Source of the DNA: UBA4742 sp002403895
GTDB lineage: Bacteria; Actinomycetota; Acidimicrobiia; Acidimicrobiales; Acidimicrobilacustridaceae
DNA: 41,806 nucleotides
Assembly (NCBI GenBank): GCA_036823295.1
Contig: DAISGD010000028.1
Span: forward strand, 1 to 41,806
Direction: 5' to 3'
Shown here: in pieces, positions 32,711 through 41,657 of the stretch
How the letters are laid out: every line of letters starts with the position of its first letter
Position numbering within the stretch: the first letter of the stretch is position 1
The notes under the pieces: generated by a model
What the model saw: the letters and a program-made list of their open reading frames with translations, nothing else
Told to the model about the DNA's origin: nothing
Database searches by the model: none
Made by a program: the position numbers and the translations under genes

Positions 32711-34141
32711 TCATGGCACACGCATCAGCCGGAGGGTGTCGGTCGCTCGCCCTTGGTACTCAGGCGAGCCGGCCAACATGGCGACCAGCTCCCCACTGCG
32801 GACCTCCCCCCGAGTCCGCGCCAGTTCCAGGGCCCGCATGATCATCTCGTCGATGGGAAGCGCCTCGATGGGGAACGAGCGCGCTCCCCAGCTCAGGCAC
32901 AGCTGACGCACGGTCCGCTCATCGGGGCTGAAGGCAAGAATGCGGGCCTCGGGCCGGAACCGAGCGATCGACCGCACGGTGAAGCCGGTAGTGGTGAGAC
33001 AGATGATGGCCTGGGCTCCGGTCTCGACCGCGGCGCGCCAGCCCGCCATGGACATGGCATCGGTGATGGCGTCGTCGGAGTCGGTGGCCGAGGTCATGCG
33101 GGTCTCGGACAAGCTCCGGGCCCATCCGCGGTAGTCGAAGCGCTGGTCGGCCTTCTCGGCGATCCGGGCCATCGTGGCCACCGCGTTGACAGGGTCGGCG
33201 CCCACGGCCGTCTCACCCGAGAGCATGAGGGCCGACGAGCCGTCGAACACGGCGTTGGCCACATCGGATGCCTCGGCCCGGGTGGGGGTGGGCGCGCGCA
33301 GCATCGACTCGAGCATCTGGGTGGCAGTGATGGTGGGGCGGGCGAGCGAGATGCACCGCTGGATGATCTCTTTTTGTAGATGGGGCAGTTCCTCGATGGG
33401 GAACTCCATGCCCAGATCACCCCGGGCCACCATGACCGCGCCCGATGCCTCGACGATGCCCTCCAGGTTCTCGACGGCGGCCCGGGTCTCGATCTTGGCG
33501 ATGACGAGTGGGCCCCGGGGATGGGGCTCCACGCCGACCCGCCGCACATCGTGGGCGGAGCGCACGAAGGACACCGCCACCATGTCCACCCCAGCCTCGA
33601 TGAAGGCATCGAGCATGACCAGGTCGTGCGGGGTCGGCGTCGGGATGCGCAGACGATCCGACGGGATGTGCACGCCGGGTCGGCCCGTCACCTGTCCACC
33701 GTGGATCACCCGAGCCTCGAGGGCGTCGCCGGTGTTGCCGATCACCTCGACCACCACGGCGCCATCGCCGAAGCCGAGCGTGTCGCCGTGATGGACATCG
33801 CTGATCAGGTCGTCGTAGTCGACCTGCACGACCTCGGCCGTACTGGCGTCCCCGCCCGGCACCATCCGGATGATGGTGCCTCCGTCGAGCGTCACACCGT
33901 CGTCAGGAAAGCGCCCGGCGCGCACCTTCGGGCCCGGTAGGTCGACCAGGATCCCCACCTCGCGCTCAAGGGCGTTGCTGGCCGACCGAATGCGTCGGAA
34001 GCGCTCCAGGGCGGTATCGAGGGTGTCGTGAGCCAACCCGATCCGCGCCACATCCATGCCGGCGGCAATCATGTCCTTTAGGGTCGCCTCCGAGTCAGAC
34101 GCCGGACCGATGGTGGCGACGATCTTGGTGCGGCGAGCCAT
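32711..34141 (-). CDS. pyk: Divergent pyruvate kinase
   Basis: A 476-residue enzyme of the pyruvate kinase fold making ATP and pyruvate from phosphoenolpyruvate. Present are RRTKIVATIGPAS at the start, GPKVR (70-74; Lys where potassium-independent enzymes have Lys), the catalytic lysine in VIAKIET (K216), VARGDLGMEF (239-247), TATQMLESM and SGETAVG. Unusual: the normally invariant R-x-N-x-S-H segment is RIGLAHD (33-39), so the Asn and Ser that help bind the monovalent cation are Gly and Ala. The ATG at 34141 follows TACGGT by 7 nt; an in-frame upstream extension to 34255 is not supported. Confidence 0.88.
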   Translation of the reverse strand: MARRTKIVATIGPASDSEATLKDMIAAGMDVARIGLAHDTLDTALERFRRIRSASNALEREVGILVDLPGPKVRAGRFPDDGVTLDGGTIIRMVPGGDASTAEVVQVDYDDLISDVHHGDTLGFGDGAVVVEVIGNTGDALEARVIHGGQVTGRPGVHIPSDRLRIPTPTPHDLVMLDAFIEAGVDMVAVSFVRSAHDVRRVGVEPHPRGPLVIAKIETRAAVENLEGIVEASGAVMVARGDLGMEFPIEELPHLQKEIIQRCISLARPTITATQMLESMLRAPTPTRAEASDVANAVFDGSSALMLSGETAVGADPVNAVATMARIAEKADQRFDYRGWARSLSETRMTSATDSDDAITDAMSMAGWRAAVETGAQAIICLTTTGFTVRSIARFRPEARILAFSPDERTVRQLCLSWGARSFPIEALPIDEMIMRALELARTRGEVRSGELVAMLAGSPEYQGRATDTLRLMRVP

Positions 34142-34148
34142 GGTCGAC

Positions 34149-34154
34149 ACCGTA
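34149..34154 (-). promoter_or_regulatory. -10 element (TACGGT) for leaderless pyk
   Basis: TACGGT, 7-nt spacer, ATG at 34141. It lies in the 97-bp gap behind the acyl-CoA dehydrogenase gene. Confidence 0.5.
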
Positions 34155-34238
34155 CCGTGCCCACCCCCCGCCACCGGCGAGGCTTTCCCTCGAGACGATC
34201 TCAGCCAAGCGGGGCACCCAGGCCTTTGCGTTGCCGGC

Positions 34239-35414
34239 CTACGAGCGAGGGACATCCTTCCAGGCCGCTTCCTTGTCGGTGCGCACGTCGCCCGGGAGGC
34301 CGAGCACCCGCTCCCCGAGGATGTTCTTCATGACCTCGGTGGTCCCGCCCTCAATCGAGTTGGCCCGCATGCGGAGGAACGCCTTTTGGTGGCAATCCCA
34401 CGACATCGTCGCCTCGGGACGAACCATCTCGTAGCTCGTGTACAGCATCCCCTCGGCACCCATGAGGTCGACGAGGAAGCTGGTCACCGATTTGTTGTGC
34501 TCCGCCGCCAGGATCTTGCCCACCGACCCCTCCGGCCCCGGGGTCCCCATAGTGCGGAGCTGCGAGGCCCGGATGTTGGTGAGGCGCAGCACTTCGGCCT
34601 CGATCCACAGGCGCACGAGCTGGTCACGTTGGACGTCGCTCCAGCCGTCGCCCTGGCGCCAGGTGGTAAGCACGTCGCGGATGAGGCCGCCTTCGCGCGG
34701 CGGAATGGCACCCCCGATCGACACCCGCTCGTTCATCAGGGTGGTAAGTGCCACCCGCCAGCCCTCACCCACGTCTCCCAGACGCTCGGCGTCGGGGATC
34801 CGCACGTCGCTCATGAAGACCTCGTTGAACTCGGCCTCCCCCGTCATCTGGCGTAGGGGCCTTACCTCCACCCCGGGGGCGTGCATGTCGATCACGAAGT
34901 AGGTCATGCCCTTGTGCTTGGGCAGGTCGGGATTGGTCCGGGCGACGATCATCCCGAACCGGGAGAGGTGGGCGAGCGTGGTCCACACCTTCTGCCCGTT
35001 GACGATCCACTCATCGCCGTCGGCCATGGCCGTCGTCGAGAGCGACGCGACATCTGACCCGGCACCCGGCTCGCTGAAGAGCTGGCACCAGATCTCCTCC
35101 CCCGTGAAGAGGGGACGCAGGTAGCGGTGGCGCTGCTCGTCCGATCCGTGGGTCAGGATCGTCGGAGCCCCCATCCCGTAGCCGATCGGGTTGCGGGCCG
35201 CCGCGCTCGGCGCCTTCGCCTGCCCCAACCGCTCGTTGATGGTCTTTTGGAGCCGGGGGCTCAGGCCGAGGCCGCCGAATCCCTCGGGGAAGTGCACCCA
35301 GGCCAGGCCCAGGTCGAACTGTGTCCCCAGAAACTGGCGCGCCGGAGTCGCCCCCGGGTGGTGCACGTCCAACAGTTGCGCACACCGCTCCAGAACCTGC
35401 TGCTCTTCGCTCAC
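34239..35414 (-). CDS. Acyl-CoA dehydrogenase
   Basis: 391-residue FAD enzyme introducing the alpha-beta double bond into an acyl-CoA. Family signs are QLFSEPGAGSDVASLSTTA (about 112-130), VNGQKVWTTLAHLSRFGMIVART (flavin-binding strand), and the C-terminal RANSIEGGTTEVMKNILGERVLGLP. Chain length or branched substrates cannot be assigned; the sequence resembles the FadE enzymes that work on CoA esters in sterol or fatty acid breakdown. The GTG at 35414 has GGAGG 7 nt upstream, a leadered start. An acyl-CoA synthetase lies 1.4 kb away on the other strand. Confidence 0.93.
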   Translation of the reverse strand: MSEEQQVLERCAQLLDVHHPGATPARQFLGTQFDLGLAWVHFPEGFGGLGLSPRLQKTINERLGQAKAPSAAARNPIGYGMGAPTILTHGSDEQRHRYLRPLFTGEEIWCQLFSEPGAGSDVASLSTTAMADGDEWIVNGQKVWTTLAHLSRFGMIVARTNPDLPKHKGMTYFVIDMHAPGVEVRPLRQMTGEAEFNEVFMSDVRIPDAERLGDVGEGWRVALTTLMNERVSIGGAIPPREGGLIRDVLTTWRQGDGWSDVQRDQLVRLWIEAEVLRLTNIRASQLRTMGTPGPEGSVGKILAAEHNKSVTSFLVDLMGAEGMLYTSYEMVRPEATMSWDCHQKAFLRMRANSIEGGTTEVMKNILGERVLGLPGDVRTDKEAAWKDVPRS

Positions 35415-35518
35415 CGTGATCCTCCCCGGGATGATTGCGTCCCGCCGGGCACCGCCGGTCTCAGGACTGGCGCGTTGCTACCACCGACCCGCAGGAGCGG
35501 CCAAACCCACCGGTCTCC

Positions 35519-35932
35519 TCAACCGGATCGCTGCCAGCAGACCGTGCGAGCGGGTGGCTTGGTCAGCAGCGCTTCCATGAGCTGACCACTATCGAAACCC
35601 GGGAGCCGGGTGAGCGCTTCGGCCAGTCCGCTGTCCTGGAGCCGGTCGATGGGCACGAGGCAGCCATGCGTCTCGTCCCCGGAGACGATGACCACGCCAC
35701 CGCCGGCGGCGTGCGGGCCCGAGTTGCTGGTCAGGACCTCGACCTCGGTGACCTCCACCCAGTCCACCCCCTCCTCGCGACCGTCGACCAGCACGCGTCG
35801 CACCCCGAACTCGTCGACCCGCAACTCCATCGTCTCCGACCGCACCACGGCGACGCGCTTTTGGTTCCGCATCACGCCCATGAGCACGAAGATCGGTCCG
35901 AAAAAGAGCAGGACGGCCACCCATACGTTCAT
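35519..35932 (-). CDS. Membrane-anchored protein of unknown function
   Basis: 137 residues. One N-terminal membrane helix (about 2-20, VWVAVLLFFGPIFVLMGVM) is followed by a soluble domain of predicted beta strands with charged turns (RVAVVRSETMELRVDEFGVRRVLVDG, then GVVIVSGDETHGCLVPIDRL), which recalls small PH-like domains of bacterial membrane proteins. No enzymatic motif. The ATG at 35932 has GGGAGAA 7 nt upstream. It lies between the SirB1 gene (gap 41 bp) and the acyl-CoA dehydrogenase (gap 104 bp) on the same strand. Confidence 0.7.
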   Translation of the reverse strand: MNVWVAVLLFFGPIFVLMGVMRNQKRVAVVRSETMELRVDEFGVRRVLVDGREEGVDWVEVTEVEVLTSNSGPHAAGGGVVIVSGDETHGCLVPIDRLQDSGLAEALTRLPGFDSGQLMEALLTKPPARTVCWQRSG

Positions 35933-35973
35933 GCCGGTTCTCCCTTCACGTCGGGAGATCCTACGACGAGCGC

Positions 35974-36759
35974 TCAGTTCAGGCGGGCGCGAAGGCGGGA
36001 CGCACTGCGGCCGTACTCCTGACCCAGGGTGCCGCCCAGGCGCCGGGCGGCGCCCTCGTATTCGAACGCGGCGTCGTCGAAGCGGCCGACCGATGCCAGG
36101 GCGGCGGCCAGATCGACCTGATCCTCAGCAGGAGATCCGGGGAGGAAAGTCCGCAGGAGCAGAACCCACGTCAGCGCCACCCGGTCGCCGCGGGAGACGA
36201 ACACATTGCGCAGGTTGGCCAGCATCCGAGCCGTGACCCCGAGGGTGCCGACCGGGTCCAAGAAGGCCTCCTCGAACGAGGCGTCGGACCCGTGGACGCG
36301 GTGAAAGAGCGCCGCGCAGGCACCGCGGTCGAGCACCGCACCCCCGTGGTAGGGGTCGACGAAAATCTCAGGATCGACCCGGTCACGCACCAGGAAGTGG
36401 CCCGGCATTCCCACCCCGGCCAGCGGTACCCCCAACCGTCGGCCCACCGTCATGGCCAGGACCGACAACGTGATGGGAATGCCTCGGCGACGGGTCAAGA
36501 CCTGGTCGAGGTAGGAGTTGCGGGGGTCGTAGTAGTCCCGTCGATCCCCGGCAAAGCCGAGCTCGACGAACAGATGCACCACCAGGGCGTCCAGGGTCGG
36601 GGCGGGGCACGTAGCGGCCAACGCATCGAGGCGTTCGAGCTCCACCGCCAGCTCGAGGTCAGGTCGGCCGTGGGCGGCAATGAGCAGTGCCACCTCGTCG
36701 AGCGGGATCTCCGACTCAGGGCGGGCCACGAGCTCGGCGAAGCGTTCCGTGATCTCCAC
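35974..36759 (-). CDS. SirB1-type transglutaminase-like protein with TPR-like tail
   Basis: 261 residues. The core reads DPRNSYLDQVLTRRRGIPITLSVLAMTVGRRLGVPLAGVGMPGHFLV (about 99-147), the signature of the SirB1/Transglut_core2 family, followed by DPYHGGAVLDR. The usual cysteine of the transglutaminase triad is not apparent in GIPITLSVL, as in many members, so enzymatic activity is doubtful. The C-terminus (LDPVGTLGVTARMLANLRNVF, then helical pairs) looks like tetratricopeptide repeats. The GTG at 36759 follows TACCGT by 7 nt. Confidence 0.88.
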   Translation of the reverse strand: MEITERFAELVARPESEIPLDEVALLIAAHGRPDLELAVELERLDALAATCPAPTLDALVVHLFVELGFAGDRRDYYDPRNSYLDQVLTRRRGIPITLSVLAMTVGRRLGVPLAGVGMPGHFLVRDRVDPEIFVDPYHGGAVLDRGACAALFHRVHGSDASFEEAFLDPVGTLGVTARMLANLRNVFVSRGDRVALTWVLLLRTFLPGSPAEDQVDLAAALASVGRFDDAAFEYEGAARRLGGTLGQEYGRSASRLRARLN

Positions 36760-36766
36760 CCGCCAG

Positions 36767-36772
36767 ACGGTA
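36767..36772 (-). promoter_or_regulatory. -10 element (TACCGT) for leaderless SirB1 gene
   Basis: TACCGT, 7-nt spacer, GTG at 36759. It stands 17 bp from the TAGCGT of the divergent acyl-CoA synthetase, so the two promoters overlap or compete. Confidence 0.5.
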
Positions 36773-36789
36773 GCGGCGAGTGGCTGGGG

Positions 36790-36795
36790 TAGCGT
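36790..36795 (+). promoter_or_regulatory. Putative -10 element (TAGCGT) of the acyl-CoA synthetase
   Basis: TAGCGT would give a leader of about 37 nt that includes AAAGGGGA close to the ATG at 36839. Confidence 0.4.
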
Positions 36796-36838
36796 CGGCC
36801 CCCGCCAGGCACGTCGCCTGGGAAAAGGGGAAGACACG

Positions 36839-38380
36839 ATGTACCCGGGCACCTTCGCCGAGACCACACCCGACAAGCCGGCCGTCATCATGGGGCGCAG
36901 CGGTGAGGTCGTGACCTACCGGGAGCTCGACGAGGAAGCCAACCGACTGTCCCACCTGTTCCGGGCAGCCGGGCTGGAGCCGGGCGATCACGTGGCGTTC
37001 TGCCTCGAAAACCATCCCCACTTCCTCGCCGTGGCCTGGGGTGCGCACTACGCCGGTCTCTACTACACCGCGATGAGCTCCCGACTCACGCTCGACGAGG
37101 CTGAGTACATCATCAACGACTGCGGTGCACGCGCCTTCATCACGTCGGGTTACAAGGCCGACGTGGCCGCCGATCTCGCTGATTGCATGCCGGCGGTGAC
37201 CACGCGGCTCATGCTGGATTCGGTGATCGACGGCTTCGAGTCCTACATCCAGGCCATCGCCCGCTTCCCTTCGACCCCGCTGCTCGACGCCGTGGGCGGC
37301 CGAGACATGCTCTACAGCTCGGGCACCACCGGTCGACCCAAGGGGGTCAAGGCGGCGGCCCCCGGCGAGCCTGTCGACACGCCCACCTCGGTCACGGTGC
37401 TGGGCCAACTCTTGTTGGGCTACGACGAGCGCACCGTCTACCTCTCCCCTGCGCCGCTCTACCACGCCGCGCCGCTGCGCTTCACCATGGCCGTGCACCA
37501 GGTGGGTGGCACGGCAGTGGTCATGGAGCATTTCGACCCGGAGGAGGCCCTCGCCATCATCGAGCGCTACCGGGTGACCGCCAGCCAGTGGGTCCCGACC
37601 ATGTTCATCCGCATGCTCAAGCTGCCGCCCGAGGTTCGTGATCGTTACGACGTGTCCAGCCTCACCGCCGCAGTCCACGCCGCCGCTCCCTGCCCAGTGG
37701 CGGTCAAGGAGCAGATGATCGAGTGGTGGGGGCCGGTGATCCACGAGTACTACGCCGGCACCGAGGGCAACGGGTTCGTCTACACCAACTCCGAAGACTG
37801 GCTCGCCCACAAGGGCTCGGTGGGCAAAGCGCTCATCGGGGAGCTCCACATCGTGGGAAACGATGGCGAGGAACTGCCGGTCGGCGAGGCCGGGACGATC
37901 TACTTCGGAGACGGCGGCGACTTCGAATATCACAACGACCCGGCCAAGACCGCCGAATCCCACGACACCCGCGGCTGGAGCACCCTCGGCGACATCGGCC
38001 GCCTCGATGAGGACGGTTTCCTCTACCTGACCGACCGCAAGTCCTACATGATCATCTCCGGCGGGGTGAACATCTACCCGCAAGAGACCGAGAACCTCCT
38101 GATCATGCATCCCCAGGTGGCGGACGTGGCCGTGATCGGCGTGCCCAACGCGGACTTCGGGGAGGAGGTGAAGGCGGTGGTCCAGCCCACGGACCCGGCC
38201 GACGCCGGACCCGACCTCGAGCGCGAACTCATGGACTACTGCCGCCAGCACCTGGCCGATGTGAAATGCCCGCGGTCAGTGGACTTCGAAGTCGAGCTGC
38301 CCCGCCATCCCACCGGAAAGCTGTACAAGCGCCTGCTGCGCGATCGGTACTGGGCCGGCCACGAGTCACGGATCATCTGA
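36839..38380 (+). CDS. Acyl-CoA synthetase (AMP-forming, FadD-type)
   Basis: A 513-residue ANL-superfamily ligase that activates a carboxylic acid with ATP and CoA. The P-loop YSSGTTGRPKGV is at 159-170, followed by YYAGTEG (about 302-308), the hinge STLGDIGRLDEDGFLYLTDRKSYMI and the catalytic lysine in HPTGKLYK near 495. Substrate probably a fatty or steroid-side-chain acid, judged only by resemblance to mycobacterial FadD proteins. The ATG at 36839 follows AAAGGGGA by about 7 nt. The GDPD gene starts 4 bp after its stop. Confidence 0.93.
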   Translation: MYPGTFAETTPDKPAVIMGRSGEVVTYRELDEEANRLSHLFRAAGLEPGDHVAFCLENHPHFLAVAWGAHYAGLYYTAMSSRLTLDEAEYIINDCGARAFITSGYKADVAADLADCMPAVTTRLMLDSVIDGFESYIQAIARFPSTPLLDAVGGRDMLYSSGTTGRPKGVKAAAPGEPVDTPTSVTVLGQLLLGYDERTVYLSPAPLYHAAPLRFTMAVHQVGGTAVVMEHFDPEEALAIIERYRVTASQWVPTMFIRMLKLPPEVRDRYDVSSLTAAVHAAAPCPVAVKEQMIEWWGPVIHEYYAGTEGNGFVYTNSEDWLAHKGSVGKALIGELHIVGNDGEELPVGEAGTIYFGDGGDFEYHNDPAKTAESHDTRGWSTLGDIGRLDEDGFLYLTDRKSYMIISGGVNIYPQETENLLIMHPQVADVAVIGVPNADFGEEVKAVVQPTDPADAGPDLERELMDYCRQHLADVKCPRSVDFEVELPRHPTGKLYKRLLRDRYWAGHESRII

Positions 38381-38384
38381 AGCG

Positions 38385-39152
38385 GTGGCCACTCCCGCGA
38401 CGTTCTCGTTCCTCGACCACCCGGAACCCATCCCCTTCGCCCACCGGGGCGGGGCGGGGGACTGGCCGGAAAACACCATGCCGGCGTTCGAGGGAGCGGT
38501 CGCCCTCGGGTACCGCTACGTCGAGACCGACGTACACGTCACCGCCGATGGCGTGCTGTGCGCGTTCCATGATGAGCGCCTCGACCGCGTCACCGACGCT
38601 CAGGGTCTCATCCGGGAGCTGCCGTGGGCCACGGTGTCGAAGGCTCGGGTCGACGGACTCGAACCCATCCCCCGACTCCAGGATCTGCTCAGCACCTGGC
38701 CAGACCTGCGGGTCAACATCGACCCCAAACACGACTCCGCGGTCGACGCGCTGGCCGAGACCCTACGACGCACCGACGCGGTCGAGCGCGTCTGCATCGG
38801 TGCCTTCTCCGATCGCCGCATCGCCCGGCTGCGACACCTGCTGGGCCCAAGACTCTGCACCTCGCTGGGCCCGAAGGGCGTGGCGCGGTTGGAGGGCGCC
38901 GGCTTCCATCTCCCGGTTGGCACCTTCGACGGCGGTTGTGTCCAGGTCCCTCCGGCCCAGGGCCGCATCCCTTTGGTGACCGAACGCTTCCTGCGTGCTG
39001 CTCACCACCGGGCGTTGGCGGTTCACGTGTGGACCATCGACGAACCCGACGAGATGCACCACCTACTCGACCTCGGCGTGGACGGCATCATGACGGACCG
39101 CCCGGGCGTCCTCAAGGACGTCCTGATGGCCCGCGGTCAATGGATCGACTGA
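38385..39152 (+). CDS. Glycerophosphodiester phosphodiesterase (GDPD)
   Basis: 255-residue hydrolase releasing glycerol 3-phosphate from glycerophosphodiesters of phospholipid breakdown. The catalytic signature is complete: His20-Arg21 (AHRGG), ENT (29-31), Glu47 and Asp49 (VETDVH) and His62 (CAFHDERLDR). No signal peptide, so cytoplasmic. It follows the acyl-CoA synthetase by 4 bp and precedes the ggt-like gene by 10 bp, in one transcription unit. GTG start. Confidence 0.93.
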   Translation: MATPATFSFLDHPEPIPFAHRGGAGDWPENTMPAFEGAVALGYRYVETDVHVTADGVLCAFHDERLDRVTDAQGLIRELPWATVSKARVDGLEPIPRLQDLLSTWPDLRVNIDPKHDSAVDALAETLRRTDAVERVCIGAFSDRRIARLRHLLGPRLCTSLGPKGVARLEGAGFHLPVGTFDGGCVQVPPAQGRIPLVTERFLRAAHHRALAVHVWTIDEPDEMHHLLDLGVDGIMTDRPGVLKDVLMARGQWID

Positions 39153-39162
39153 GCTGGGTCGA

Positions 39163-40758
39163 ATGAGCCAATCCGAACGAGGCCCGCTCACCACGCACTA
39201 CGCCCCCGACGGGATGGTGTGCACCGTCGATCATCTGGCCTCGGCCGCCGGAGTGGCGATGCTGCGCGGCGGCGGATCGGCGGCCGACGCGGCCATCGCG
39301 GCGAGCGCGGTCCTTGCCGTCACCACGCCTCACATGTGCGGCATGGGCGGTGACCTCTTCGCCCTCGTCCATGACCGAACGGGACCGCCAACCGCACTCA
39401 ACGCCTCCGGTCGGGCCGGCTCGGGCGCCGACCTCGGACGCCTGCGCGACGAGGGCCACCAGACAATGCCCTTCACCGGTGACATCCGTTCGGTGCCGGT
39501 GCCCGGATGCGTCGACGGTTGGTTGACGCTCCACCAGCGCTACGGCCGGCTCCCGCTCGCTGACGTGTTGGCGCCCGCCATCGGCTATGCCGCCAATGGG
39601 TTCATCGTGAGTTCGATGCTGGCGGCCATGGCCCCGGTGGTGGCCGGCCGGGACGGGGCCGCCGACTTCGGCACCCGCAGTGCTCCGATACGGGCCGGGG
39701 AGCGGCGCCGGCGACCAGGTGTGGCCCGGAGCCTGGAGGCCGTCGTGCTCGCCGGTCGAAAGGGCTTCTACGAGGGCGAGTTCGGGGCGGGGTTGATGGC
39801 GCTCGGTGAGGGCGAGTTCCGACCCGAGGACCTCGCTCGCTCCCAGGCGGACTGGGTCACTCCTCTGCGCGGTCGGCTATGGGACCACGACGTGTGGACG
39901 ATGCCGCCGAACTCGCAGGGCTACCTGATCCTCGCTGCTGGGGCCATCGCCCAGGAGCTCGACCTTCCCTCTGATCCCGACGATCCCCGTTGGCCCCACC
40001 TGCTCATCGAGAGCGCGCGCCAGGCCAGCTTCGATCGACCAGCGGTACTCCACGAGCACGCCGATCCCGAGTTGCTGCTCGACCCCGACCGGTTGGCCGC
40101 CCGACGCCGCTCCATCGATCCCGACCGGGCAGCGGGCCTGAACACTCCCGGTGCGGACGGGGGGACCATCTTCCTGTGTGCGGTCGATGCCGACCGGATG
40201 GGAGTGTCCCTCATCCAGTCCAACGCCAGTGGCTTCGGATCCTTGCTCTTCGAGCCCGCCACCGGCATCAACCTCCACAATCGAGGGTTGGGCTTCGCCG
40301 TCGACCCCGCGCACCCCGCCGCCTACGGCCCCGGGCGCCGCCCACCTCACACGCTGTCACCCGTACTGGTCACCACCCCCGAGCGCGCGCTCCGGGCCAC
40401 CGTCGGCAGCATGGGTGGTGACGCCCAACCGCAGATCGTGCTCCAGCTCCTCGCCCGTCTGCTGGCCGCCGGGCAGGCTCCGGCCACCGCTGTGCATGCT
40501 CCCCGATTCGTGCTGGCCAACCACGGGGGTGGGCGCGGGTTCGACACCTGGGACGACGACGGACACGTGGGCGTCGACCTCGAGGCCGACGCGCCGGCCT
40601 CCTGGTTCTCCGGCCTGGAGGCTCGGGGCCACGACATGCGCATGGTGTCGTCGGCCAACCACGCTATGGGACATGCCCATATCATCGACGTCTTGGCCGA
40701 CGGGCTCGCCGCCGCCACGGACCGTCGCGCCGGTCAAGGGACCGCACTCGGTTGGTGA
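39163..40758 (+). CDS. Gamma-glutamyltransferase-family N-terminal nucleophile hydrolase
   Basis: 531-residue proenzyme of the GGT/cephalosporin-acylase family, expected to cut itself before Thr335 to form two subunits. The N-terminal AGVAMLRGGGSAADAAIAASAVLAV (about 28-52), CGMGGDLFAL, the Thr335 nucleophile in DGGTIFLCAVD (usual form TTHxSVVD) and GSMGGDAQPQIVLQ fit the family. The second Thr and the His of TTH are Ile and Phe. There is no signal peptide, unlike classical periplasmic or secreted GGT, so it may be a cytoplasmic relative (YwrD-like) with another amide substrate. Confidence 0.88.
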   Translation: MSQSERGPLTTHYAPDGMVCTVDHLASAAGVAMLRGGGSAADAAIAASAVLAVTTPHMCGMGGDLFALVHDRTGPPTALNASGRAGSGADLGRLRDEGHQTMPFTGDIRSVPVPGCVDGWLTLHQRYGRLPLADVLAPAIGYAANGFIVSSMLAAMAPVVAGRDGAADFGTRSAPIRAGERRRRPGVARSLEAVVLAGRKGFYEGEFGAGLMALGEGEFRPEDLARSQADWVTPLRGRLWDHDVWTMPPNSQGYLILAAGAIAQELDLPSDPDDPRWPHLLIESARQASFDRPAVLHEHADPELLLDPDRLAARRRSIDPDRAAGLNTPGADGGTIFLCAVDADRMGVSLIQSNASGFGSLLFEPATGINLHNRGLGFAVDPAHPAAYGPGRRPPHTLSPVLVTTPERALRATVGSMGGDAQPQIVLQLLARLLAAGQAPATAVHAPRFVLANHGGGRGFDTWDDDGHVGVDLEADAPASWFSGLEARGHDMRMVSSANHAMGHAHIIDVLADGLAAATDRRAGQGTALGW

Positions 40759-40829
40759 GCCTGCGCGCGAAATGACGCTCCCGGCCCTGGGGAGCACGGG
40801 GCGCTCTGCTGGAAGGTACCCGGATGGGC

Positions 40830-40835
40830 TACAGT
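40830..40835 (+). promoter_or_regulatory. Putative -10 element (TACAGT) upstream of the 40921 gene
   Basis: TACAGT in the 162-bp gap after ggt. It would give a leader of about 80 nt that ends with AGGAG near the start codon; no other gene is seen in this gap. Confidence 0.35.
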
Positions 40836-40920
40836 TCGTGAATTCCGAATGCAAGTCGGCATCCGGCGTGCCCCCGCGGGACGGACCGCCCCGACGCCAA
40901 CATACCCCTCCAGGAGCAGC

Positions 40921-41580
40921 GTGGACACCCAGGACGATTCACCCCAGCCGGACGATCACGCCGCGACTGAGGCCGGCAGTAAAGCCGCAAGCGACGGCGA
41001 CAAGCCGATCGATATCGACGGGAAGAAGGCTCTGCTCGCCGGGGGAATTCTCCTGCTGGTCGTCATCGTGGTGGTCGGCATCGTCTGGGTGGCGAAGCAT
41101 TCCTCCAACTCCAATTCCCAGGATGCCTCGGCGACCACCCAGCCTAAGGGCATCTCCACGGCCTGCGGGTCCGGCACCTGGCCCAAGCTCTACCAGGGCG
41201 AGCCCAAGAACCTCGCGGCCGCAACCGACACCGGCTTCTACGTCTGGGTGGATACCAAGGGTTGGCACCTCCGGGCCATCGACACCGGATCCACTACCCA
41301 GTTCAAGGGCACGATCACGACCGACATCCCGATCGCCGACGCCAAGCGGTACAAGCAGGTGCCCGCCGACAACGGCAAGATCGAAGTGAAGGGCAACACG
41401 GTGTCGTTCGAGTTCCCCGGGGGCCCCACAGCCAAGGGGATCGACTTCACCCCGTGCGCGTCCAGCTTCCGTATCGACATGGGGACACCGGACCTGCCGT
41501 GGCCGGTCCAGAGCATCTGGGTCGGACCCACCTCCAAGGCAGTCAGCAACCCAATCAAGGTCGACCGCCAGCAGCCCTGA
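40921..41580 (+). CDS. Membrane-anchored extracytoplasmic protein of unknown function
   Basis: 219 residues. A charged, Asp/Ser-rich cytoplasmic start (about 1-34) leads to one membrane helix (about 37-58, LLAGGILLLVVIVVVGIVWV), an Asn/Ser/Thr linker (60-78), and an outside domain with two cysteines (ACGSG near 81 and TPCASS near 178) that may pair. The domain has predicted strands (FYVWVDTKGWHLRAID, VSFEFPGG). No motif recognised. The GTG at 40921 has AGGAG 5 nt upstream; the in-frame extension to 40849 is not used. Confidence 0.75.
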   Translation: MDTQDDSPQPDDHAATEAGSKAASDGDKPIDIDGKKALLAGGILLLVVIVVVGIVWVAKHSSNSNSQDASATTQPKGISTACGSGTWPKLYQGEPKNLAAATDTGFYVWVDTKGWHLRAIDTGSTTQFKGTITTDIPIADAKRYKQVPADNGKIEVKGNTVSFEFPGGPTAKGIDFTPCASSFRIDMGTPDLPWPVQSIWVGPTSKAVSNPIKVDRQQP

Positions 41581-41657
41581 TCGGCCGCGGCATCTCGCCG
41601 GCGCCCCGACCCGACCGGCGACCATCACCGCGCCGACCGAGGGGAGGATCCAGCTTC

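Noticed and set aside
36716..38251. 511-codon open frame on the minus strand
   Set aside because: Antisense to the acyl-CoA synthetase, which has complete ANL motifs; the reverse translation has no family features.
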